Source: Hysterangium stoloniferum (taxonomy: Eukaryota; Basidiomycota; Agaricomycetes; Hysterangiales; Hysterangiaceae). Taken from it: a DNA stretch of 64,000 nucleotides. Below the pieces are notes generated by a model. It did not search any database, was not told the origin of the DNA, and was given only the letters and a program-made list of their open reading frames with translations. The stretch lies in assembly GCA_015178975.1 (NCBI GenBank), contig WHVD01000002.1, positions 124,001-188,000 of the forward strand, read 5' to 3'. The translations under genes and the position numbers were made by a program. Positions 45,090 through 57,641 of this stretch are shown piece by piece (the stretch's first letter is position 1; the number at the start of each line of letters is the position of its first letter).

Positions 45090-45793
45090 AGGTGTGTCAC
45101 TCGTTACTTTCTTTTTGCTGGCCTGGGTTTTTAACTGTAAGGACCACCCACTAGCTTTCCGTCTCCTTATTCTACATCTATGCCCCTTTCCAGTATCTTT
45201 GTCTCCTTTCATATTCTTGTTTCATTTCCCAAAATCATCTCTGTGCGCGCGGAAACTAGTAGTTGGGCCTAGTTGATACCCATTGTTAATCAATGGATGA
45301 TCACACTATCTGGCCTCGGTGTAAGTCCTCATTTTTTTGCCGCTACTTGGTATTGATTGAAAGCTTGGCGGGATTTAGCCAAGATCTGCGATCATTTTGG
45401 AGATCGTTAGTCCTCTGTGAATTCAATCTCGGGCCAAGTTGGTTCATGCTACTATTTACTCCGCTGACCGTGCTAGCATATTGTGTCATATTGGTTTGCC
45501 GTTTGTAGATATACTTTACAAAATGTCATTGAAATGAAAAACAAAAAATTTAATACCACAACAGATCACTATCATTAACGCTTTTTGTTTGTGTCGTCCG
45601 CATACCGGCGCATACCCCCGAAAGGTCACCACTTCTCCAAAAATGCTTCCTCTCTTTGTAATATTCACGTTGAACCCAGATAGTCTATTGTTGGTTTGTT
45701 GAAGATAAATGCTTTATATAATTGATAATCGCAGAGTAAATATAACACACCTGTCTTGAATTTTTGGGATTTCGAACATCAGTAACACTGATG
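45090..45793. other. Unpaired centre of the giant inverted repeat, left part
   Basis: Downstream flank of gene A and a segment with no partner in the right arm. A plus frame at 45293-45508 (hydrophobic C-terminal half, LLFTPLTVLAYCVILV) is unsupported. CCCCGAAAGGTCACCACTTC at 45,617 recurs inverted near 46,285. Confidence 0.4.
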
Positions 45794-46140
45794 TATAAAA
45801 GAAGGTTCTCGGCGTCTACCTGACTCTGTTGTCTTCCTACTACCATCACCACTATGTATACTGCGACTCAGAAGAAATGAACAATCCCTTCCTTGATCTT
45901 TACACGTCACTTCCTGGACAAGAAAAGGTTCCATCCATTGGTGCTATTTCATATCCTCAAAGGAAGTCCCTTGTCCAGAAAGTGACGTGTAAAGATCAAT
46001 GAAGTGGTTGAACATTTCTACTGAGTCACAGTAGATGTAGTGATGGTGGTAGGAAGACAACAAAGAGAGTCAGGTAGACGTCAAGAACCTTCTTTTATAC
46101 AGTAAGTACCACTCAACCATTGTTACTGATGTTCGCAATC
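45790..46140. repeat. Nested palindrome at the promoter of copy B
   Basis: About 170 bp containing the TATA box, leader and first exon of copy B (TATAAAAGAAGG to GTTCCATCC) is repeated inverted at 45,961-46,110 (AAAGTGACGTGTAAAGATCA to CCTTCTTTTATAC). The two halves abut almost without spacer at about 45,960, close to the axis (about 46,050) of the giant repeat. Confidence 0.85.
45794..45801 (+). promoter_or_regulatory. TATA box of copy B
   Basis: TATAAAAG, 83 bp before ATG 45877, aligned with that of gene A. Confidence 0.6.
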
Positions 46141-47411
46141 CCAAAAACTCAACACAGGTGTGTAATATCTACTCTGCGATTATCAATTATATGAAACATT
46201 TATTTTCAACAGCCCAACAACGGACTATCTGGAACAACGTGAATATTGCAAAGAGAGGAAGCATTTTTGGAGAAGTGGTGCTCTTTCGGGGGGTATGCGC
46301 CGGTATACGGAGGACGCGAACAAAAAGCGACATGTAAGTCTTCATTGCATAGCAGAATAGCATTTCCCTTACAGTCCTTCCTCGTGGCAGACCTCACGGT
46401 CATGCGTTTGATAGTTCTTCTCCGTCATACCTAAGGTAAATGATAATTTGGTCCGATGTCCTCGCTTACCTACATCTATTATCACAGTGTATTGAAACAT
46501 TAGAAGGGATGAAGTTGTAAGTATGATATATTTTCCACCTAACAACAGTGCTGACTCCTTTTGACCTATACTAGGGTGAACAGTTTTACTTACGCCAACA
46601 CGCCCGCGAAGGAACCAATGCATCGCATTTCACCCCTCGGAAAGAGCATCCTCCGCAAGCCAACGTCGTCAACTGCGTCTGAACGAGCAGGGCGGCATGC
46701 CTCCATCACCTCTCATCGCTCTAAAGTCAAGCCATATTCTAAGCCTGATCGCTCCCGCTTTACTTCTGGATCTCGATCTGTCAAAAAAGCTCGTTCCCGC
46801 TCCTTACTGCCTGAATTTCTCTCTGTGCGCAATCACAGGGGGGTTGCACCGCCTACCATTTCCGCCGCTCCGCACCTACATCGTTGGCAGAGCCTCAGCT
46901 GACGGACAGCGGAGAAAAAACGCTGTCAGCAATGATGTATGAGGAGCTTTGCTATGAGTAGTTCGAACTGGCCAGATGATGACGACGATCAGGTGAAAGA
47001 AGCAGGACCCTCTGGTGGCTTGTCTATTGCTCGTTGTGTTGCGAAAGGGAAGTCAATCCTAAAGAGAGATGCGGATCTGTATGTGTCACAATTCCCGTCT
47101 GTTTCGTCATATGTTGATTGGCTTGTTAGTCTGATGTTGAAGACAGTGCCGACGATCTCTTTCCTCATCACCTTCACGGCCTCGAATATTACGATGTATC
47201 AGAACCTATCCTACCCGATTCCGGTTCCGATTCTGGCGCATCTGATCAGCGAGTTTTCATGGTGGATGATCTTTCCTCCTCCCACGCTCCAATGGAAGTC
47301 ACCGAGGAAGATGAAGCATTTGACAACTACAACTCTTAGCCTAGAGACTATACCTCTTCATTTTCCCTTTTGTCGTTCCATGCGGCGGAGATGATTCAGG
47401 TTTGGAATTAA
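45877..47411 (+). pseudogene. Copy B of the acidic-tail gene
   Basis: Starts MNNPFLDLYTSLPGQEKVPS, close to gene A, but the middle is replaced by the nested palindrome and other sequence. From about 46,300 it follows gene A: GRPHGHAFDSSSPSYL, then directly in frame VNSFTYANTPAKEPMHR (lacking the four extra bases seen in A and C). GKSILRKPTSST is kept and a second similar motif, GKSILKRDADL, appears later. Frame shifts near 46,800-46,970 and a TAG in place of Trp in the acidic tail (about 47,338) make it a pseudogene. Confidence 0.7.
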
Positions 47412-47471
47412 AGGTGTGTCACTCGTTACTTTCTTCTTGCTGGCCTGGGTTTTTAACTGTAGGGACCACCC

Positions 47472-48755
47472 ATCACTTAATTGTCATCATCTTCTGGCCC
47501 GTCGAACAACTCGTAGCTCCTCATACATCATCGCCGAAATTCTCCGCTGTCCTTCGGCTGAGGCTCTGCCAACAGTGTGTGGGGCGGCGGAAGCGGTAGG
47601 CGGTGTGGCCCCCCTGTGATTGCGCACAGAGATCTGCTTGGTAGAAGACACAGAGAGATTCAGCCAATAGGGAGCGGGGATGAGCTTTTTTGACAGTTCG
47701 AGATCCAGAAGTAAATCGGGAGCGATCAGGCTTCAAATATGGCTCGATTTTAGAGCGACGAGAGGTGATGGAGGCATGTCGTCCTGTTGGTTCAGGCGTG
47801 GTTGACGACGTTGGCTTGCGGAGGGTGCTCTTCCCGGGGGGTAAAATGCGATGCATTGGTTCCTTTGCAGGCGTGTTGGTGTAAGTAAAACTATTCATCC
47901 TTGTATAGGTCAAAGGCAGTTAGTATTGTTGTTAGGTGAAAAATATATCATACTTACAACTTTATCGCTTCTGATGTCTCAATACACTGGGACAATAGAT
48001 GTTGGTAAGCGAGAACATCGGACCAAATTAACATTTACCTTGTCTAGGTATGCCGGAGAAAAACTATCAAGCACATGACCGTGAGTTCTGCCACAAGGAA
48101 GGAAGGACTGTAAAGGAGATGCTATTCCACTAAGAAATGAAAACTTACATATACTGACTCTCCATCTGCTGCGTCCACTGCAAGGCGGATTCAGACGAAC
48201 GATCTCACTAATAGGATAATAATGACATACGCTATTGATAACTGACCTATCTGAGTCTGGGTACTGCATGAGGAAAGTGTTCCGAGCATGGGTCTGCCCA
48301 AAAGTATTTGAAGGATAATGTATGGACTATAATGAAATGTAAGCAGGAACTGTAACCGAGCAAAGTGGCGGCGAACGTTTTGGGAGACGTATGAGAGGTT
48401 CTGAAAAAATAACCTAGTGAGACATCTAAGTGATATGTATCTGGGTACAAGAGTGAACAGACGCACATAGTCGAAGCAATCGACTGTTGCATTGTTTCTA
48501 GCACCGGTGGATTCCTACAGTTTCGTTCAGGGTCAACGAGAGCGTAAAAAAGGTCTCTGGCATAGAAATTTACATCGCTGTAATTCGGGAGATCCGGTAA
48601 ATATGTGAATTTACTTTGCTCTTGCTGCTGCTATGGATCCATTACGATACGCCACCTGAGCCACTCAGCCATTGAGGATACGAAATAGCACTCACGGATG
48701 GAACCCTCTCTTGTCCAGAGAGTGACGTGTAAAGATTAAGGAAATGGTGAAACAT
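47472..48755 (-). pseudogene. Copy C of the acidic-tail gene, right arm, truncated
   Basis: Mirror partner of gene A: ATG at 48755, exon 2 reads VAYRNGSIAAARAK, then CRNPPVLETMQQSIA, CGRTHGHVLDSFSPAYLDK and the frame 47913-47521 with GKSTLRKPTSST. A one-base excess in a T run (about 48,550) and the four-base insertion shared with gene A break the frame. It ends abruptly at about 47,472, where it meets the 3' flank of copy B head to head; its acidic last exon is absent. Confidence 0.75.
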
Positions 48756-48831
48756 TTTGACTCAGTGGCAGTATATGTAGTGATGGTGGTAGGAAGACAA
48801 CAAAGAGAGTCAGGTAGACGCCGGAAACCTT

Positions 48832-48839
48832 CTTTTATA
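48832..48839 (-). promoter_or_regulatory. TATA box of copy C
   Basis: TATAAAAG on the minus strand, 76 bp before ATG 48755. Confidence 0.6.
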
Positions 48840-48840
48840 C

Positions 48841-49549
48841 AGTACCTGTCAAAACGCCACTCAACCAGTGTTACTGATGTTCCCCTATGAACTGCGAGGG
48901 AAAAGGGTAGAGTGAGGGTTTCAAGATAATTTCATTGCCTGAAGAATAAGACCAGTTACCTCCCCAGCTTGTGTGAAAAAAAAGGACTACAAACAGCGGA
49001 AAAGGCTGTCCTCAGCATGACGTGACCGTAACATCTGACAACAAAGGCGTTATTGTGACCACTTACTGAAAGACTCCTGGGCTGTCGGTGGTCGATAGCC
49101 GGATCTGTGAAGGTTCGACCTTGAATACAAATTACTGTAAAGGAAACTATCAGAAGGTTAGGGGATTTATTTCACAGTGATAGATGCTTTCTTTTTCAGC
49201 TTGCACATTTCTTTTTTGCCCTTTGCATCCAATGTGGCTTACCTCTATGAAAGACGATGCAGAAATGATCTCTGCCGCCCCAGGATCGCTTGAATTGGAT
49301 AATGGAAGGAGAAGTTCGATTCCGTTCACATCTCGGCTGCGTCAGAACAGCCATACAGCATCTCGGAAGCGTGTCATACATCAAGGCCTAGTTTCCCAAA
49401 GATAATTCAAAGGTATGATACGTATGTACTGAACGTAACCATGCGATCACTATATGGTGGTGACTTACACCCTCAGATGAATTATGTCAGCTATCTGGAG
49501 CACATATGGAATGGACTAAACGTTTAAACCCTAATCCTCCCAGTCAATG
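48841..49549. other. Right-arm partner of 42,555-43,275
   Basis: No gene recognised; a plus frame at 49184-49405 is conserved as DNA with the left arm (antisense frame 42714-42923). Confidence 0.4.
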
Positions 49550-50068
49550 TCATGAGAGAGTACTTGCCAAGTGATATATATTAGTAAGCTGAATTCGGAG
49601 AATTCTTCGTGGGATGCGCTTCGAGATTGTAGTGGTTGAGGTGGCGGTGACAGGTTGGTGTAAGGAACACGTACTAGCGATGAATGACGAGCTTCTTATG
49701 GTAGGCTTTGCGGCGGGTTTGGGAGCAATGAATGTAGCTCGCAATGTTGATGTTTCGAGGTTGATATCGGCGGTATATCGAGAAAATTCCTTTGTGATAA
49801 GATAATCATATAGATGGAACGCTTGGAGCCTCACGGATCCCAAAGTTGAGCGTGTTCAATATACTATATGAGTGGCACTCATATAGTTTAAATTTGGAAC
49901 AACACTAGGCAGACGCTGCATCGATCCCGCAATTCTCCATGAAGCGTGAGACATTGCGGGGAGAAATTGATAGTACAGCAGAACAACATCATTGATGGTT
50001 CGGGTTAATTGGGAGATAGTGGTAATGGTCTCATATGCATGCATGAATTCGAGAACACAGTATGTCAC
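49550..50068 (-). CDS. Paired unknown ORFs, right-arm copy
   Basis: Frames 50068-49856 (ends LNYMSATHIVY) and 49843-49550 (starts MGSVRLQAFHLYDYLITKEF) mirror 41928-42554. Same uncertainty about coding strand. Confidence 0.35.
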
Positions 50069-50499
50069 AAATACATTTACCGTGATCGGGTGGCGATGGA
50101 AGACCAGATGAATAGTGAAACAGTGAAGCTATGCCCATACGTCCCTTTAAGTTGCGATTTGACCTAAAACCCACGGCACCCGGGTTTTATTTTTTTGGAA
50201 ACCGAACCTTCTCACAAAGTAAGGAACATAAAATGTCGTTCATACCCCAATAATAACGGTCCTAACATACATTTTATAGGATTATTTTCGTTTAAATCTG
50301 AGCGTCCAATGTGTTCTCAGGCCACATCTCCGATGAGTCATTCAGGACACTTAACATGCTGTTAAGCTCATAATTGTGTGAGTTACACAAATGAGACTAA
50401 AATGAGTCAAAGCGTCGTTTATGCTAAGGACAGATGCCGTGGAGGGTGAGTAGCAGAAAATAAATTTGAGAAACGGAAATTGGTCATAGAATGATTAAT

Positions 50500-51110
50500 T
50501 AAGGCTCAGAAGCAAGCTTGAGAGCGAGGCAAGCTAAACACGCACCATGAACGATTGGGTGGAGGTGAAATACATCTCAGTATGACACATCGGGGGAATG
50601 AATATGAGAATACCCACATACGAAGATGTCGCGGGCTTGTGTGCATGCGCGATGCCAGGTCTATGAATAACGAGGAGGACTTCGCTGTTGGTTGAATACT
50701 TATTGGTGCCTACGTAAAGCGGAGGTTTTTGAAGGTGTATTACAGTGGTTGTGGTTTGGGAGGTACGAGCTTAGAACATTTGGCCCTCGAAACGTATTTT
50801 CACTAAGCCTTCAAAGCACCAATCTGTCCAGCCTTGCGTTTCCTGGAACCATCTTTCAACCGGAATGTCCTGTTCTACGATTCCCTGGTGCAAGCGTCCC
50901 TAATTGACGATGCGGGTAACACAGGAGTTTATTATTGCCTTTCACAAATAATTGTGCTAAATTTCTAGAGAATCACTGACCAGCATGGAGAAACGGGAAA
51001 GCTGGCCTATTGATTATTCTATAATTAGTGTATAGCATGGATAGTGATTTTTGTCCGGTTGTTGAAGTCATCGATCTGTTAAAGAAACATTCCACAGGAA
51101 GCAGCACACA
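50500..51110 (-). pseudogene. Right-arm copy of the 199-codon ORF, broken
   Basis: Aligned with 40955-41554 but with small deletions (for example near 50,925) and a stop created by C-to-T where the left arm reads MFQAR. The antisense frame 50692-50907 is shortened too. Confidence 0.4.
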
Positions 51111-51692
51111 TGGTCGTGGATGTGGCACATGCCATTGGTTTGTATGGGATGTTTGAGTACAGAGACCGTGAAACCATGTAACGTATTGGTACCTACCGTA
51201 TTTACAGTGAGCTTAATTACAATAATATATCGAGCCCGTGTCCGTTCCATAACTAATTGAACCACATGACACATCTTCACCGTATACAGCCAGCCCGCCG
51301 TTGCGCCCCCCGTATTGTCCGTAGATGTGTCTTCCTTGCCTCCCCACCGCATAAGGGGACCTCTCACCTGTGGGCGCTTCGGGATGTGGGCTCTTAGCAT
51401 CACAGCATAGGTCGGTAGGGCGTCAGACTTGTGTTAGATCGAACAGCCAGTTAGAGAGTATCTTGGATAGAAATGAGCAAAAGAAACGAGAAGTTCTTGC
51501 TCTGGAGTCACAAGGCTATCAGCACGCTGTGACACCGCGATGGATATGTGCCCGCAAAGCTCTAATTTAGTTCAAAAATATAATCTATTTCTAAAAGTTC
51601 ATCTCTTTTGGGAAGGATTCGCTGTGCACCAAAAGCGGGTCGGTCATCTGGAGTGTCCCCGCATCATCGCCGAGTGCCACATGGGTATAATC
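51111..51692. other. Right-arm region, no gene recognised
   Basis: Partner of 40,482-40,954; contains the empty site of the left-arm LTR (near 51,600) and one dispersed block (51,515-51,555). Confidence 0.45.
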
Positions 51693-52029
51693 TGTTGAAT
51701 TTTAGGCTCTTGCAGTCGGACCAATGGCTACCCAACACCGTATACGGATACACCACCCCGTATACGGTTATACCAAGCCGCATTATCCCCTGCCTAATAT
51801 ACCACGACTCACTACCATCAACTACGTAATTTAGATATTTTACTATTTAGCCTCGAACGTTTCGATACCCATACCTCAGTCGAATCACTATCTGTGTCGA
51901 CTGAGGTACGTCACTACGAACTATTTCTCGTCTTCGTATTCTTATCTTGATGTAATGTAGCGTGTTTCTTACAGGTAGTAAATCTTAGTCGAATCACTAT
52001 CTGTGTCGACTGAGCGTGTTTCTTACATA
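51693..52029. mobile_element. LTR-like insertion (337 bp), right arm only
   Basis: TGTTGAATTTTAG...TTTCTTACA, TG...CA termini, flanked by TAATC at 51688-51692 and 52030-52034. The left arm has one TAATC-equivalent with no insert (about 40,108). Inside, AGTCGAATCACTATCTGTGT occurs twice (about 51,880 and 51,989), GTGTTTCTTACA twice, and CCGTATACGG twice. Confidence 0.82.
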
Positions 52030-52582
52030 ATCTCATTGTAGGTTATATCGTCCGAATATACCAATACATATTATATTCTTACGATAAGATCTTTAATTTC
52101 CGAACGGACTGCCTGAAAGACCTTCGCAGGCGCATGATCCGTCGCGGTGTCACTGTCACAGCCTCTGATAGCCTCTGATAGCCTCGTGCACGAACTTCTC
52201 GTGGCTTTTGCTCATATCTAACTTGGTGACTACCCACAAGTCTGATGCCCTAGCGACCTATACTATTGGGAACTTGCGCAGACCACAGTAGATATTAGAA
52301 TATAACCTGGCTTGTATCTACGAGTGAACTACTGGATGGGGAAGAAGGTTCTGGAAGGGATGACAGAGATATTACTAAAGCTATGTTAAGTATGTTCCAA
52401 GATATTCTATAATATTCTAGGGATGTCAGGTTGATTACCAACATATACTACGACGACGAAGACCCAACATCAGAGGTCTCCCCATATAGTGAGGGAGGCA
52501 GGAAGACACATCTTGTGCGGACCATACAGGGGAGCGGCAACCTCCGTATACAGTGAAGTCGCGTCACTTCACTCAATAGACT

Positions 52583-53023
52583 ATGGAACGGACGCAGACT
52601 TGTCCTTATCACCGTCACCATAAATACAGTTATGTTACTAATCTCTCGACCTTTCTGGCTTCAACAACTTCAAGTCCTTCCTCCTTTCCCCACGGCCAAA
52701 TCCTGATCAACATTTTATACTACTTGCTAGACCTTTCCACAATAGATGGAATTATATATATCGGAAATTACGTGGCTTTACGGCCTGCACTGAAACATCT
52801 CAAGAAGTGTCAGCCAGTTGATGAACTGATGAATGATTTTCAGCTCATCAATGCATCAAGGTTGTTTGGAGAATTCTTTTTGTGTTACATTTTTGCTTAT
52901 CGAGCATGTCAAGAGCCACGGGCCACATGCGGCAGGTTTCAAGGCACGATAGTATTAATCAACATAACTACAAATTTTCCTGGAGTATCAAAGCCCATGC
53001 CTGAGATCCTTCGACATAAATAA
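52583..53023 (+). CDS. Conserved unknown ORF, right-arm copy (146 codons, open)
   Basis: Contains HGQILINILYYLLDLSTIDG, FQLINASRLFGEFFLCYIFA and a conserved end (TTNFPGVSKPMPEILRHK). Moderately hydrophobic, with one possible membrane segment. The left-arm copy has a one-base insertion. A TATA-like or intron context was not established; the real start may be later than 52583. Confidence 0.45.
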   Translation: MERTQTCPYHRHHKYSYVTNLSTFLASTTSSPSSFPHGQILINILYYLLDLSTIDGIIYIGNYVALRPALKHLKKCQPVDELMNDFQLINASRLFGEFFLCYIFAYRACQEPRATCGRFQGTIVLINITTNFPGVSKPMPEILRHK

Positions 53024-54881
53024 AAATTGTGTGACACACATATGTGAGTGGTTCCTTGAGCTCTGGGCACGGGAAGACCAAGTCCTTTTTGATAACTTAC
53101 GATGCCAGATGTGATCTTGTTTTCAAAGCAAGTTATCAATGATTTCCATCACCCCGATCTTCATCCTGTTATAACCGTGACTACCGAGTAAAACTGACGC
53201 GGTTTGAACACGTTTCACTTCGCTATTTGAGGCTCAGGAGACACGATCTCATGGTCGTTACGGGTCTCATATTACGAATACGTACCATCTACTTCTATCC
53301 CGTTTCACATCTCAGTTGGATAGGCCTTAACAGAATGGTACGTAAGTGAGACTTTACGTTGCCGAAATTCAGATAATCTAACTTAACTTATATCCCGGTT
53401 CTTTAGATATACATCCCTTCCTATACTGGAAAACATCCTTATCTCCATGGACTTCACGACTTCGGCTCCCAAACGCACACCTCTGTCGTGGAATGATGCA
53501 TGATATCACTTTTCGGAAGCGTCAGGGTGGTGCGGCAGAAACAGCACTGGTTTTTGCCTCCAAATATCACTTGAACTCCCCCCCAACAAGTGCCACGATG
53601 TATCCATCGAGGATGATATATTGATTGATGGTGCGTATATCCTTTGTACCTGATATCTCTTCTCCAAGACCTATCATAATGCCTTGATCGTTTTCAAGGG
53701 GAAGTGGCCGAATCTATGCGATGCCTCTGACGCATAAATACAGTTAAGGTTCAGTTATGGGAATTATTATCGCTCGAGTGCTTCGAATACTTTAGCCCCC
53801 CTGGATCCCTCTACATTGTCGTAACGGATCGAAGGGATTTGGTGGTTCCGGAATTTATTCGTGTACTATGATTCACAACACTTTAATCTGGATGTTCTAT
53901 TCAACTGGCATCACTCTATTGCTTGAAAGGAATATTTGCTGTTGTTAGTTAGTGTGGTCTCGTCATTACGGCTGCGGCAACTCCTTACTGGCTGACATCG
54001 TTTGACCGTGTACGTTGTTTTTGAACATCTGTATCCGATCTTTTTATGGAGTAAGTCGCTAAATTTTCGAAATATATCTGAATGTGATCCGACAGAGTAC
54101 CCCCCAGTCAACAGCCTGTACCTGATGCGCCACATTCAATGTACATGCCTAACTTCGAAATTAAACTCGATCACTGATCAGTTTCCGGTATAAGCCTTCA
54201 CCGTGTTGGTACTGAGACATGGAGAACTCCGTGATGGGGTTTGTGCCAATCTTCATGTGTGGTAAATCAACGGTTACTCGACATATCAAAGTCTCAAAGG
54301 ACATCTAATTCTTATCCTCGTGCAAGACCTTGGCAAGCCGCACAATCCGTCAAGATGGCACAGCATGCGCACAGCCACTCCGAGTATGCGGAGGTTTTTA
54401 GTCAAGGACTACTGTCTAATTTTGTGACTATTGAGTCAGCCCTCACGCCCCACCGACCTACGCTGTGCAGCGACGCGTCATGATCCCGAAAAGACTGCTT
54501 GAAGCATCTTCGCCCCCGAATTTTGGAAGAAGGGTAACTTTTTCTCTCAGTGCCATCTTGTCATCCAAATCAAAGATCTGAATGGATAACCATCACGATT
54601 AAAGTATCCATAGAACTGTTGAGTGATTCTTCTTGACTTCCTCCCACACATTCTAACAGAACTGATGCACGAGGTAGTTACATAAAGGAAGCAATTTCCT
54701 CGGGTATCCTCACACAACATACACTGGTTAAGAGCTATAAGCTTCATAAAGCGATGTCAGCAATAGGTACGCGTCCCCATTATATTTATTAGATTTTTCC
54801 AAATAAAATGGGCTAAGGTGGATGATCAGATACCATTCACTTCCCTCGACGACGCCCTCTTACAAGAATAACACAGTTATC
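53024..54881. other. Right-arm region upstream of R3, no gene recognised
   Basis: Partner of 37,194-39,082. Short frames only. Confidence 0.45.
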
Positions 54882-55958
54882 ATGGAAAACGACTATTATT
54901 TCTGTCAAGAACAGTGGGATCAACATCATTCTCGAAGTGAGGAAGTTCCACCCAATCGCCCATCCCGAGAAAGGTCATGTATACCCTACAACACACAGTA
55001 CAACAGCGAAATGGAAAACAATGTTCACTCCCAAGGACAGTTGAATATACATCATTCTGGAAGCGGGAAAGTTCTACCCAATCACATGTCCCAAGCAAGG
55101 CCATCTGTGCGCTACAGCATACAGTACAACGAAGCAGTGGACCCTCCCATCCAAACCTACTATAGCCAGCCTCTCACATCATATATCCACCGTCCCACCC
55201 CTGAAATAACCCATGGTCGATGCCAGGAACCAGGTGGCGGCGCTTCCCCTACTGGATCAGTAGTGACCAACGTTTCATGTGCGCAGCGATGAGAATATGT
55301 TGACAAAGTTCCTGACCACACACTATCAGACCCAGATGACGACCCGCACGTTGGTTTGTTTAATCGTCCTTCAGAGCGTCGGGGTGCGCGGCCCTAGGTC
55401 TGTTCTGAGCTTTCCAGTTTAACTAATTTCGTTGTCAGGTTATGGTCCATTCTCTCGCACTGGATCGAACTCCGTGGTACACCAAACATGGGAAATCGAT
55501 ACTAATGCAGAAGAAGTCATACGACGATTTATCCACCGGTTCACGGATGAGGAAAAGCGGCGAATATACGTTCCTCAGGCCCCTCGACCAATGTTCATGT
55601 GCAAGTTCCCTGGCTGTCCAAAATGGCTATACAGCAGAAGCCACATTAAGCCACATCTGCAAGATCATAACATAATATTTCAGAAACCATTCAGATGCAC
55701 TTGGTAGGAGGCTCTCCTCTGGATACTTGAACATTGTGATTAACACGTCTTATTATCATCACATAGTGGCTCAGAGTTTGGACGCGGTGTCGAAGCGGAT
55801 CGCCACATCGAGGATAAGAGACCTTGCGATGTATGGTGAGTTTCCCACCCCCTCCTACTGTCTTATCTAGATCGCTAGACATGTCTCATAGTCATCGTTC
55901 TGGCCGTAAGATCAAGAACAGTCTAACTTGCCGCCGATGTCGCCAACAGACCCCTTAA
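54882..55958 (+). pseudogene. Zinc-finger family copy R3, single nonsense codon
   Basis: Mirror of L3: exon 1 from ATG 54882 (MENDYYFCQEQWDQHHS), exon 2 55439-55703, exon 3 55767-55835, exon 4 55892-55958, with the same splice phases. A TGA at about 55,290 (SCAQR then stop) stands where L3 has CGA (Arg). Downstream the DDDPHV junction, the C2H2 finger (CKFPGC...HLQDH) and the C4 tail (CRRC) are intact. A shortened protein from a later start, or stop-codon readthrough, cannot be excluded. Confidence 0.8.
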
Positions 55959-57641
55959 AAATGATATGAGTCCCCGACTCAACCCAGGTTATATTCAACT
56001 TCTCGTGCAATAGTGGTGGCTCGAGCGTTCGCATAACATTCCACGTATCACAAAATAAAATAAAAGTCACAATAGTGTTGGTCTCTGATAGTCCATCCAA
56101 TGATCATTTATTTTCAATCATGGCCGGAAATTACGGTTACATAAACATCCCTTTAAGATCATTATTTTCTGTATTGAGTAAATAAAGTTGATTAGTGACA
56201 TGCCCTCGTTTGCCTCTTTCCGCCACTAAACATTACAGATACAGCGCCACTCCGAAAGCCGTTTACTTTACTTACGAAGCAATGTTGATGTGACTAATTG
56301 GCGGACGCGCGGCGTTAATAAAAGTTCTGTCACTTGCTTGCTACGTATACAAACATGATCAGCGAGGCACTTCATCTCTATCCGAAAAAGGGCAACAAGC
56401 ACAGCTACAAGATCCTCCCGCGAAGAAATTAAAACAAAGCTTTGGTAATTGGTTTTTACTGAAACCTACGATATCATTGTTCCAGAAAAAATCTTCAACA
56501 TTGCAAAAGGAACAGCACTTGTCTGATTTTTGACGGTGTCGAAGTATTTAATTGCACAGCTAATATAAACTCTCAGTGAGTGAGAACTCTCTTCATGACC
56601 TGATACGGTCGCAACGGATCACCTTCCGGTCGCATCACTGCATCGGAGTGTCGCTTCACCGGAGCGTCGCCTCACTTCACTACTGGTTGCCAGTATTGAT
56701 ACCACCTCCCAGAAATTCAAATTATAAGATTAAGAGCTCAATAAATTAATAATAGTATTTAATACCTGGAGAACCCCTGTGAACCTTATCTTTTCATCAG
56801 GCAGTAGCCACTCGTCACCTTCCGGTCAGAACACAAAAATTGAGACTGCCGTTCAGGGTAATGGTATTAGAGCCAGTGGGCAGTGATTAAAATAAAATAA
56901 AATGTGACCAAGGATAAGCGGAGCCAACACATGCTCAAGGAATAGTGGACTGAGAAACTGCGATACATTGGTTTCACTCTGTAAGAAATGTGGCTTGTAA
57001 TTTATTATCATCAAGGGGTCGAGGGCGAGGGTGTGATGTTCGGCCCCCTCGAGCCAACCCTGACCAGAATTACATGGTCCCTCTCAGCGTAAAGGGCACC
57101 GAAAAACATGTTTTAACTCACAAGAGGTTGAATCCTTTGTAGACATATTTCTACTTTCACAGAAGCCCCTGGCTTGACTGACGAAGTGATGGGACTTGGG
57201 GGTTAAGTTTTGGCAGCTTCTTGATAATTTGGGAAAACTCGCATTCGATAAAGATGCCAATGGAAATTTTTTGGGACACTCACGTATAATTGGATAAATG
57301 TCGCACATATGAAATTGAAGACTTTAATAATTATATGCCTTGAAATTTATGTATGGTTCCCTAGATTGATAAAGGGATTCAGTATATAATTTTGAGAAAT
57401 ACATAATCTATTAAGGGATATTGGATTCTTGGATATTTATTGTTGATTTATTATTAATCTACACATTTTTAAGAAATTTTGGAGTTATCTATAAAGGGAA
57501 TCCGTCAATGCACGATGGAGATTTCCAAAGTTGCGGCAGGAATGTTCTATTGACGTGGGGGGCATGTTCCGGTGGAGCGGTGGAAATAGGTTATTGCTGT
57601 GACAGAAATGTCAGGTACTGGTGGCTGGCAGCATTGGTTCA
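55959..57641. other. Right-arm region downstream of R3, no gene recognised
   Basis: Partner of 34,540-36,107. The frame 57084-57308 (minus) mirrors 34857-35054, without a known domain. Confidence 0.45.

Noticed and set aside
46246-46434. Separate small protein near copy B
   Set aside because: It reads across a GTAAGT...TTACAG intron of the acidic-tail gene.
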